Shown piece by piece: positions 1 through 5,275 of a stretch of DNA of 6,369 nucleotides; position 1 is the stretch's first letter; each line of letters opens with the position of its first letter. This DNA comes from Coleofasciculus sp. S288 (GTDB taxonomy: Bacteria; Cyanobacteriota; Cyanobacteriia; Cyanobacteriales; Coleofasciculaceae). The stretch lies in the NCBI GenBank assembly GCA_020216575.1, contig JAIUYC010000245.1, positions 1-6,369 of the forward strand. The letters are read 5' to 3'. The notes below the pieces were generated by a model. It did no database searches. It worked only from the letters and a program-made list of their open reading frames with translations, and was not told the DNA's origin. The translations under genes and the position numbers were made by a program.

Positions 1-93
1 AAGACTCGTTGGCGAGTATCAAAGACTCATCGGCGAGTATCAAAGACTCGTTGGCGAGTATCAAAGACTCGTTGGCGAGTATCAAAGACTCGT
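1..93. repeat. 21-bp tandem repeat, four full copies plus a partial one
   Basis: Full copies occupy 1-21, 22-42, 43-63 and 64-84, and a 9-base partial copy follows (85-93). The unit is AAGACTCGTTGGCGAGTATC plus one A. Copies 1, 3 and 4 are identical, while copy 2 reads CATCGG where the others read CGTTGG. Each regular unit contains the inverted repeat ACTCG-TTGG-CGAGT, and neighbouring units can also pair as CGAGT-ATCAAAG-ACTCG, so two alternative hairpin ladders are possible. The array lies 3' of the second STAS gene and may continue beyond the window edge. It looks like a cyanobacterial intergenic repeat; because 21 is a multiple of three, a repeat-coding reading frame cannot be excluded. 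Confidence 0.9.
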
Positions 94-122
94 GATGGGT
101 GATTGGTCGTTTACTTATGGTA

Positions 123-461
123 TTAGACGGGTTCAAACTTGGCGGCATCATACTCATCAAGTAGAATGACGCTGTGGTGGAAGCCTGTTTTCTGGATAGT
201 GTCCATGACCATCTCATTCGCACTTATTATATAGATGTCAACACCACTCCCCATCTTTTGCTTGGCAAAAATCAGCACTCGCAAACCAGCGCTGGACATA
301 TAATCCAAATCATTCATCAGCAGAGCCAGTTTTTTGACGTTCTGTGCTGCTGCCTTTTCTACTTGCTCTTTGAATAGGGGTGCTGTACTTGCATCCAGTT
401 CTCCGAACAGTAGGATTTTAGCGGTATCGTTGATTGTTTCTAGAGTTGCGTTGAAAGCCAT
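123..461 (-). CDS. STAS-domain anti-sigma-factor antagonist (IcfG-cluster type, second copy)
   Basis: This 112-residue protein is a single STAS domain, the usual size for SpoIIAA/RsbV-type cytosolic antagonists. It has the N-terminal strand segment ending in GELDAS (residues 20-25) and the conserved phosphorylation loop DYMSSAGLR (53-61), with candidate phosphoserines Ser56 and Ser57. In partner switching such a protein binds an anti-sigma kinase when unphosphorylated and releases it when phosphorylated. By position after glgX and by motif it matches Synechocystis Slr1859, which I recall as phosphorylated at Ser57 and dephosphorylated by IcfG. The ATG at 461-459 is preceded by only a weak AAGA element, and the leader is made of heptamer repeats. 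The stop is TAA, and the spacer to glgX is 130 nt. The STAS assignment is firm; the specific partners are inferred. Confidence 0.93.
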   Translation of the reverse strand: MAFNATLETINDTAKILLFGELDASTAPLFKEQVEKAAAQNVKKLALLMNDLDYMSSAGLRVLIFAKQKMGSGVDIYIISANEMVMDTIQKTGFHHSVILLDEYDAAKFEPV

Positions 462-464
462 AAT

Positions 465-555
465 CTTGTTAGTTGTCAGTTGTTAGGTGTCAGTTGTCAG
501 TTGTTAGGTGTCAGTTGTCAGTTGTTAGGTGTCAGTTGTTAGTTGTTAGTTGTTT
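465..555. repeat. Heptamer short tandem repeat array (STRR)
   Basis: Thirteen consecutive 7-mers, variants of GTTGTTA, GTTGTCA and GGTGTCA, fill the leader of the second STAS gene. The first (CTTGTTA, 465-471) and last (GTTGTTT, 549-555) are degenerate. Between 472 and 534 the order GTTGTCA-GTTGTTA-GGTGTCA repeats three times exactly, giving a 21-bp higher-order unit. Arrays of this kind are typical of cyanobacterial spacers. The array ends three bases before the STAS start codon, so it forms nearly all of the 5' untranslated stretch. Confidence 0.93.
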
Positions 556-588
556 TTCCACTAACCCCTAACTACTAATCACTAACTA
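538..588. repeat. Inverted heptamer arms after glgX, possible stem-loop
   Basis: Four 7-mers of the opposite polarity (CTAACCC, CTAACTA, CTAATCA, CTAACTA at 561-588) begin three bases after the glgX stop codon. They face the GTTGTTA heptamers across a short spacer. GTTAGTTGTTAG (538-549) pairs with CTAATCACTAAC (575-586) at 10 of 12 positions, so the glgX 3' transcript could fold into a long imperfect hairpin. There is no adjacent U-run on the minus strand, so a Rho-independent terminator is not supported; a role in mRNA processing or stability is possible. Confidence 0.6.
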
Positions 589-591
589 ATG

Positions 592-2712
592 TTATTTGCC
601 GACTAGAATGACCACAGAGCGATCGCCAAGTAGGATTCCGTGTTGATTTTCTAGGACGGGTTCAACCCCAGGTTCCCAGCTATCTTCGGGGGAATTGCAG
701 CCGGTGTTGGCGAAGATATGCCACTGCTTTCCTGGGGGTAATCCTGGAATTTCAAACCAGTTTGCGTCCCAGTGCATGTTCATCGCGACGTAGATGTAGT
801 TGTCCTCTACCGTTCCCTCTTTGGCATGGTTGCCGCAGAGCATGAAGGCGAGAGTGCTGCTAGAATCTGACCAATCGGCATGCCAAGCTTGGGTGCCGTG
901 CCAGGTGATATCGGCGTAACCGCTACCTACGTAGTCCTGATTCCAGAAGTGGCGGCGGTTCCTTAAGGCGGGGTGCGCGTTGCGGAAGGCGATGCAGTTC
1001 TTGACAAATCGGAATAAATCTGCGTTTTGGTTTAACAGTTCCCAGTTCATCCAAGACAGTTCGTTGTCGTGGCAGTAGGTGTTGTTGTTGCCGTTTTGCG
1101 ATCGCCCAATTTCATCACCCATGAGAAGCATGGGTACACCTTGGCTTACCATGAGGATGGCGATCGCATTTCGCATTTGTCGCCGTCTCAAGGCATTAAT
1201 TTCCGCGTCTTCCGTCCAGCCTTCCGCGCCGCAGTTCCAACTATCGTTATCGTTGGTTCCATCATTATTGTTTTCACCATTCGCCTCATTGTGCTTATGG
1301 TTGTAAGACACTAAATCGGCGAGGGTAAACCCATCATGGCAAGTAATAAAATTAATCGATGTTGCAGGCGCACGCCCCGACCAAGAATACAAATCTGGAG
1401 AACCTTGCAACCGTTGCGCCACATCCCCGACGCCGCCATCTCCTTTCAGGAACTTGCGGATGCTGTCGCGGTACTTACCGTTCCACTCCGCCCATCTGCC
1501 ATAAGCAGGGAACGAACCCACTTGATACAATCCACCAGCATCCCACGCTTCAGCAATCAGCTTGCACTTTGCCAAAATGGGGTCAAATGCAAGGGTTTCC
1601 AGCAAGGGTGGATTCGCCAAGGGTGCCCCCCAAGGGTCGCGTCCCAAGATTGAAGCAAGGTCAAACCGGAAGCCATCGATGTGATATTCACTCGCCCAGT
1701 AGCGCAGGCAATCGAGCACCATACCCCGCACAATTGGATTGTTACAGTTGAGAGTATTCCCACAACCACTGAAGTTAAAGTAATAGCCATCCGGCGTCAG
1801 CATGTAGTAGGTCTTGTTATCCAGTCCTCGGAACGAGATATAAGGACCATTCTCGTTGCCTTCCGCCGTATGGTTGAACACCACATCGAGAATCACTTCA
1901 ATGCCGTTTTTGTGCAGGTCTTTAACAAGGGCTTTAAACTCATCCACCTGCATTCCTAATTTCCCAGTTGCGGCATAACCCGCCTTGGGGGCAAAAAATC
2001 CGACTGTACTATAGCCCCAGTAATTCATCAGCATTTCCCCAGTGTCCGGGTGAATGCGAGAATTTTCAAACTCATCAAATTCAAAGACAGGCATCAGTTC
2101 AACTGTATTGACACCCAACTCTTTGAGATAGGGAATTTTTTCCCGAATTCCTGCAAACGTCCCTGGATGCTTCACCCCCGAAGAAGAATGACGGGTAAAG
2201 CTACGGACATGCATTTCATAAATAATTTGGTCTTCCGGTGGAATTTCCAGAGGGCGGTCATCTTCCCAGTCAAAGTCATCAAAAGCAATTCTCGCCCGAT
2301 GGTGGTAGATATCATTCCAATCTGGCGTTACACCCCAAACATCCCGACCCCCAATAATTTTGGCATACGGGTCCATCAGGATTTTGTTTTTGTTAAACCA
2401 GTGACCGTCTTGGAAATTAAAAGGCCCATCCATACGGTAGCCGTATTCAATGTTTTCGTAATCTACATCGAAGACGACCATACAATAAACATTTCCAATC
2501 CGAAACTCTTCAGGAAAGGGAATTTCCGCCATCGGTTCCGGGGCATGTTTTTTGAAGAGTACCAGCGTACAGGAGGTAGCATAACTCGAATAGATAGAAA
2601 AATTAACACCTCCTGGTACCAATGTTGCACCGAACGGAAAGGGTTTACCTCGACGCAACTTAAAGCCGCTAATTTTATGGGTTGGATGAATATCAATTCG
2701 TTCTAATAACAT
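592..2712 (-). CDS. glgX: Glycogen debranching enzyme, isoamylase type (GH13)
   Basis: GlgX hydrolyses alpha-1,6 branch points of glycogen in the cytosol, usually after phosphorylase has shortened the outer chains. The 706-residue protein starts with a CBM48-like beta domain (about residues 23-110, containing FPFGATLVPGGVNFSIYSS). The GH13 barrel follows, with the four conserved regions intact: DVVFNH (276-281), GFRFDLAS with nucleophile Asp351, IAEAWD with acid/base Glu388, and CHDGF with His459-Asp460. NYWGYSTVGFFAP and ELSWMNW are further isoamylase/GlgX signatures, and a C-terminal beta domain ends in VVILVGK. The ATG at 2712 is chosen because AAAGGAAG lies five bases upstream; a TTG further upstream (2751) sits inside heptamer repeats and gives an extension of repeat-derived residues. 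Position after a STAS gene matches Synechocystis slr1857. Confidence 0.96.
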   Translation of the reverse strand: MLLERIDIHPTHKISGFKLRRGKPFPFGATLVPGGVNFSIYSSYATSCTLVLFKKHAPEPMAEIPFPEEFRIGNVYCMVVFDVDYENIEYGYRMDGPFNFQDGHWFNKNKILMDPYAKIIGGRDVWGVTPDWNDIYHHRARIAFDDFDWEDDRPLEIPPEDQIIYEMHVRSFTRHSSSGVKHPGTFAGIREKIPYLKELGVNTVELMPVFEFDEFENSRIHPDTGEMLMNYWGYSTVGFFAPKAGYAATGKLGMQVDEFKALVKDLHKNGIEVILDVVFNHTAEGNENGPYISFRGLDNKTYYMLTPDGYYFNFSGCGNTLNCNNPIVRGMVLDCLRYWASEYHIDGFRFDLASILGRDPWGAPLANPPLLETLAFDPILAKCKLIAEAWDAGGLYQVGSFPAYGRWAEWNGKYRDSIRKFLKGDGGVGDVAQRLQGSPDLYSWSGRAPATSINFITCHDGFTLADLVSYNHKHNEANGENNNDGTNDNDSWNCGAEGWTEDAEINALRRRQMRNAIAILMVSQGVPMLLMGDEIGRSQNGNNNTYCHDNELSWMNWELLNQNADLFRFVKNCIAFRNAHPALRNRRHFWNQDYVGSGYADITWHGTQAWHADWSDSSSTLAFMLCGNHAKEGTVEDNYIYVAMNMHWDANWFEIPGLPPGKQWHIFANTGCNSPEDSWEPGVEPVLENQHGILLGDRSVVILVGK
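619..626. repeat. HIP1 octamer
   Basis: Exact GCGATCGC palindrome, the highly iterated motif of many cyanobacterial genomes. It lies near the 3' end of glgX. Confidence 0.9.
1098..1105. repeat. HIP1 octamer
   Basis: Exact GCGATCGC palindrome inside glgX. Near-matches of the form GCGATCGT occur in the AGE-fold gene. Confidence 0.9.
1160..1167. repeat. HIP1 octamer
   Basis: Third exact GCGATCGC palindrome, also in glgX, 54 bases from the previous one. Confidence 0.9.
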
Positions 2713-2717
2713 CGCAA

Positions 2718-2725
2718 CTTCCTTT
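2718..2725 (-). promoter_or_regulatory. Ribosome binding site that decides the glgX start
   Basis: The minus strand reads AAAGGAAG, five bases before the ATG at 2712. This is the only convincing Shine-Dalgarno element near the 5' end of the reading frame and argues against the upstream TTG at 2751. Confidence 0.8.
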
Positions 2726-2730
2726 GCTAA

Positions 2731-2758
2731 TGGGTAATGGGTAATTGGCAATTGGCAA
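2731..2758. repeat. Heptamer tandem repeats upstream of glgX
   Basis: TGGGTAA twice (2731-2744) is followed by TTGGCAA twice (2745-2758), with a degenerate TTGCTAA just before (2724-2730). The repeats sit directly upstream of the glgX ribosome binding site, so they lie in the leader of the mRNA. Confidence 0.88.
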
Positions 2759-2767
2759 ACTCCTATC

Positions 2768-2870
2768 GCAATCCCAAATCATTCATAAAAACCTCTCTTT
2801 CTCTCCTCTGTGAACTCTGCGCCTCTGTGGTTTGTAAAAAAAGCCAATCTCACAAATGATTTAGGATAGC
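2768..2870. mobile_element. Small MITE-like intergenic element with inverted ends
   Basis: GCAATCCCAAATCATT (2768-2783) and AATGATTTAGGATAGC (2855-2870) are inverted copies matching at 14 of 16 positions. They bound a 103-bp segment in the 182-nt STAS-glgX spacer. Inside are a pyrimidine-rich stretch, the phrase CTCTGCGCCTCTGTGG (2815-2830) and a run of seven A. From memory, both the ends and the inner phrase recur in spacers of filamentous cyanobacteria. There is no open reading frame and no obvious target-site duplication, so mobility is an inference. Confidence 0.6.
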
Positions 2871-2881
2871 TAAAGTCCCCA

Positions 2882-2895
2882 ATCCCCCATCCCCC
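2882..2895. repeat. Two heptamers running into the STAS stop codon
   Basis: ATCCCCC occurs twice in tandem (2882-2895), preceded by a related GTCCCCA (2875-2881). The last base of the array is the third base of the TAG stop codon of the STAS gene, so the array starts at the exact end of the coding region. With the heptamers at 2731-2758 it brackets the MITE-like element. Confidence 0.8.
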
Positions 2896-3227
2896 TACTT
2901 CAATACAGCCATTCCTAAATCTACGGTTTCGCAAGTCGTGAAAAAGTCGAGGAATCCAGTAACAGACATAGTATCCTCAATATCTTCTGAAAGCCCCACT
3001 AGCGCAAGTTTGGTGTCTGTCGCCAATCCCTGTCGATACAGAGAGAGTAGCATTCGCAAACCAGCACTGGACATATAATTCACATTCGTCATATCGAGGA
3101 GAATCTTGCTTCCTGGTGCGGTTAGCGGTACAACTTTTTCTCGAACTATTGGTGCTGTATTGGCATCTACGTCACCTGCCAGTTCGACTACAGTTACGTC
3201 TTCAACTGACTTGATATTGATGTCCAT
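2895..3227 (-). CDS. STAS-domain anti-sigma-factor antagonist (IcfG-cluster type, first copy)
   Basis: This 110-residue protein is a single SpoIIAA/RsbV-like STAS domain: strands around VTVVELAGDVDANTAPIV (11-28) and KILLDMTNV (41-49), the phospho-loop NYMSSAGLR (50-58), and a C-terminal helix near DIEDTMSVTGFLDFF (82-96). The candidate phosphoserines are Ser53 and Ser54. It sits immediately upstream of glgX, as slr1856 does in Synechocystis; I recall Slr1856 as phosphorylated at Ser54 by Slr1861 and dephosphorylated by IcfG, and Ser54 is present at exactly that number here. The ATG at 3227-3225 has no visible Shine-Dalgarno; a heptamer array begins five bases upstream. Which sigma factor or other target lies downstream cannot be told from the sequence. 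Confidence 0.94.
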   Translation of the reverse strand: MDINIKSVEDVTVVELAGDVDANTAPIVREKVVPLTAPGSKILLDMTNVNYMSSAGLRMLLSLYRQGLATDTKLALVGLSEDIEDTMSVTGFLDFFTTCETVDLGMAVLK

Positions 3228-3232
3228 CGTTC

Positions 3233-3267
3233 GATTTTAGATTTTGGATTTTAGATTTTGGATTGGG
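3233..3267. repeat. Heptamer array abutting the first STAS start
   Basis: GATTTTA and GATTTTG alternate twice (3233-3260), followed by a degenerate GATTGGG (3261-3267). The array lies five bases upstream of the STAS ATG on the minus strand and occupies the place where a ribosome binding site would be expected. Confidence 0.9.
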
Positions 3268-3273
3268 AGTCGA

Positions 3274-3319
3274 GATGGGTGATGAAAGGAAGGGAAATTA
3301 ATTTTCCTCATCACCAATC
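3274..3319. repeat. Interrupted inverted repeat between the AGE-fold and STAS genes
   Basis: GGTGATGA (3278-3285) pairs perfectly with TCATCACC (3308-3315), and an inner stem GGAAA (3293-3297) pairs with TTTCC (3303-3307) around a TTAAT loop. GAT/ATC at 3274-3276 and 3317-3319 extends the outer stem after one mismatch. A seven-base bulge separates the two stems on one side. No U-run follows on the minus strand, so this is not a typical intrinsic terminator; it could stabilise or punctuate the polycistronic mRNA. Confidence 0.65.
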
Positions 3320-3337
3320 CCTAATCACCTATCACCT
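3310..3337. repeat. Four heptamers overlapping the AGE-fold stop codon
   Basis: ATCACCA, ATCCCTA, ATCACCT and ATCACCT follow one another at 3310-3337. The last unit covers two bases of the TAG stop codon (3336-3338), the same arrangement as at the end of the first STAS gene. Confidence 0.8.
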
Positions 3338-5156
3338 AAACAGGCACAATCTGCACTTTGACTTTGATCCGTTCTTTTGTATCCGGTAACGTCACCAGTA
3401 ATTTTTCTGCGTCGAAGTTGCTGTAGGCTTCACCCTCGATTTCACATTTGCCAATCTTGATGCTTCCAGGGGGCAAAATATCGGGTGACACGCGCAGAAT
3501 GTTATCGGGGAATCCTCCCGGCATCGGTTTGAAGTAAAAGTCCATCGGGTGCTTGTTAATCAGCAGGTTGCTATAAATAGCTGACAGGTAGCACAATTCG
3601 GTAGAGTGATAGCCACTCATGGAGTGGGACCCTTTGCCGCGTTCGTTCCCTCCGGCAAGATAAGGAAGTCCGTTGGCGAGGACGTTGAAATAGACACCGC
3701 CATCTTCGGTATCGAGGAACCAAGCGTTGTAAAAAGCTGCTGCCTCGCGAGCTAAGCGGTGATAGTCTTGATTGTTGAGGACGCCAGCGAGGATGAAGTA
3801 GGCGAGGATAGACTGTTCTTGTTGCCACCAGGCTTTGCGATCGTGCCAAACGTAGCGGTGAACGGATTGACCCGGTTGCAGAATACGCTCGACAACATCG
3901 TACCATCCCCCACGCTGCTGGTCGCTGCCCACTTTAGGCATGAGGTCGGCAATTTTTGTTGCCAGTTGGACGTATTCATCTTTAGATTTGAGCGAATTCA
4001 TCCGCATCAAATTCCAGGCAATCTTGAGGTTGTGACCCACAACGGCGCGGTTTTGCTGCCATCCCCAGGTGGTATCGTGCGACCAATCTTCAAAGAAGCG
4101 TTCTTGTACGAAGGGGCTATGTTCGTAATCGGGGAAGCGTTTTGCGATCGTGTCGAAGGTATACTCCAACATATCGGCATATTCCTGCTTGCCTGTCGCC
4201 AGCCAGAGATTAATTAGATACGCTGGGGCATGGTCTCCAACCGAGTTCCAGTTTTTTGTCCCCTTGTTGCGTCCTAAAGACTCGCTTTTAGGGTCTAACG
4301 TTACCGGGTCAAGGTGAGAGAAATAGCCGCCATGTTCGCTCTTATCCAGGAAAAAGTCGTTAAATAGTTTAATGGTTAATTCGGTGTCGCTCATGATGCG
4401 CGGGTCGCCAGTGATGCGGTAGGTTTGAATAGGACCCGCTAGAGCGTAAATTTGCTCGTAGGCGGGGATAGCATCATAGTCATCACCGAATTCTGAGGCG
4501 AAAATTTTGTGTTCGCGCTCTCCTTCTACGTCAATGCCGTGATACCAATAGACGATGCCTTCATCTAAGTCTACAAAGCGCATGTGTTCGCGCAAATATT
4601 CAGTGCCCTTTTCAGCCGCTTCCAAGAACTTCTCTTCGCCCGTCATCATGTAGGCAGTAGCAAAACCATACACTAAGCGCGAAATTGTGTCTGTTGCGTG
4701 GCGGAAATTAACCGTTGACCTGACACCGGACAAACTTAGCGTTGTGCGATAGTTGCGGTAGTCAATTTCGTCATCCCCAAACTGAGCTTTTAGGTAAAAA
4801 TTGGCGAGAGAGTGAACTTGGTCAATCCACCAATTTTGTTTCTCAAAAATGTAATCCTCTGCTTTGCGACCGACAAAAACAATTTGTTTGGCATCAAATT
4901 TGGGGCTATCGGGATAGAAGACTCCATAGGTAAACAAATACCGCCCGGGGACAAGCATTGACCGCATTGTGCCAGTAGCATCAGGGTAAGCCTCATCCAG
5001 ATTCTGCACTAATTTTGCATAGGTCATAGGACTAAGGGCGCAGAGGAATTCTCTGCCATCGGAGGTCTTAAGACCGAAAACGTCATTTTCTGTGTCGAAG
5101 TGGGTGACGTACCCAGCAATTAAATCTGAAATTGCAAAGTCTATAGGGTTGCCCAT
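3336..5156 (-). CDS. AGE-fold sugar epimerase/isomerase-like protein with extra terminal domains
   Basis: This 606-residue cytosolic protein has no signal peptide or membrane segment. The core (about 105-535) looks like the (alpha/alpha)6 barrel of the N-acylglucosamine/cellobiose 2-epimerase superfamily: RLVYGFATAYMMTGEEKF (160-177), NWNSVGDHAPAYL (302-314, His309), GHNLKIAW (374-381, His375), KAWWQQEQS (441-449) and SGYHSTEL (514-521, His517). His375 and His517 align by eye with the two catalytic histidines of cellobiose 2-epimerases. The family's Glu three residues after the first His is Lys378 here. About 100 residues before the barrel and 65 after it (beta-rich, ending KVKVQIVPV) are additions to the usual ~400-residue enzyme. 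The ATG at 5156 has GAGG ten bases upstream. It corresponds by position to slr1855. The substrate is unknown; sugar isomerisation is inferred from the fold only. Confidence 0.85.
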   Translation of the reverse strand: MGNPIDFAISDLIAGYVTHFDTENDVFGLKTSDGREFLCALSPMTYAKLVQNLDEAYPDATGTMRSMLVPGRYLFTYGVFYPDSPKFDAKQIVFVGRKAEDYIFEKQNWWIDQVHSLANFYLKAQFGDDEIDYRNYRTTLSLSGVRSTVNFRHATDTISRLVYGFATAYMMTGEEKFLEAAEKGTEYLREHMRFVDLDEGIVYWYHGIDVEGEREHKIFASEFGDDYDAIPAYEQIYALAGPIQTYRITGDPRIMSDTELTIKLFNDFFLDKSEHGGYFSHLDPVTLDPKSESLGRNKGTKNWNSVGDHAPAYLINLWLATGKQEYADMLEYTFDTIAKRFPDYEHSPFVQERFFEDWSHDTTWGWQQNRAVVGHNLKIAWNLMRMNSLKSKDEYVQLATKIADLMPKVGSDQQRGGWYDVVERILQPGQSVHRYVWHDRKAWWQQEQSILAYFILAGVLNNQDYHRLAREAAAFYNAWFLDTEDGGVYFNVLANGLPYLAGGNERGKGSHSMSGYHSTELCYLSAIYSNLLINKHPMDFYFKPMPGGFPDNILRVSPDILPPGSIKIGKCEIEGEAYSNFDAEKLLVTLPDTKERIKVKVQIVPV

Positions 5157-5166
5157 TGTTAAATTA

Positions 5167-5170
5167 CCTC
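5167..5170 (-). promoter_or_regulatory. Ribosome binding site of the AGE-fold gene
   Basis: GAGG on the minus strand, ten bases before the ATG at 5156, supports that start. Confidence 0.55.
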
Positions 5171-5215
5171 GCTGTTATCGAGTTGATTCATAGGAGATGA
5201 AGCCTCTGTATTTTC

Positions 5216-5238
5216 GTTCCCAGGTTGAACCTGGGAAC
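5216..5238. repeat. 23-bp perfect palindrome (REP-like)
   Basis: GTTCCCAGGTT (5216-5226) and AACCTGGGAAC (5228-5238) are exact reverse complements around a single central base. In RNA this would fold as a nine-base-pair stem with a TTGAA (or TTCAA) loop. I recall very similar CCCAGGTT/AACCTGGG palindromes scattered in cyanobacterial spacers. It lies in the 119-nt spacer between the PfpI-like and AGE-fold genes. No U-run follows on the minus strand, so it is probably a REP-type repeat or mRNA-stabilising hairpin, not a terminator. Confidence 0.85.
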
Positions 5239-5240
5239 AA

Positions 5241-5260
5241 GGTGAGAAGCTCTGCTTACC
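5241..5260. repeat. Second imperfect hairpin next to the palindrome
   Basis: GGTGAGAAGC and GCTTACC can pair (GGT/ACC and AAGC/GCTT) around TCT with a three-base bulge. It sits two bases from the 23-bp palindrome, so together they form a double-hairpin unit typical of REP-like pairs. The pairing is weak and the call tentative. Confidence 0.4.
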
Positions 5261-5275
5261 GATAAGAGAGAACAG

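Noticed and set aside
1..93. CRISPR array
   Set aside because: Units are contiguous 21-mers without unique spacers, and no cas gene is present.
2050..2706. 218-residue open frame on the plus strand
   Set aside because: It lies wholly antisense to the conserved N-terminal part of glgX and shows no recognisable motif.
2713..2751. Thirteen-residue N-terminal extension of GlgX from a TTG start at 2751
   Set aside because: These codons are made of heptamer repeats, the TTG has no ribosome binding site, and the ATG at 2712 has AAAGGAAG five bases upstream.
2836..2842. T-run on the minus strand as an intrinsic terminator after the first STAS gene
   Set aside because: Only a weak, interrupted stem precedes the run, which lies inside the MITE-like element.
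2760..2894. Promoter for glgX in the 182-nt spacer
   Set aside because: AT-rich patches exist, but no -35/-10 pair with acceptable spacing could be defended by eye.
3759..4217. 152-residue open frame on the plus strand
   Set aside because: It is antisense to the conserved barrel of the AGE-fold gene and has no family features; taken as a shadow frame.
5216..5238. Rho-independent terminator after the PfpI-like gene
   Set aside because: The stem is strong, but the minus strand continues with GAAAATAC and no U-run.
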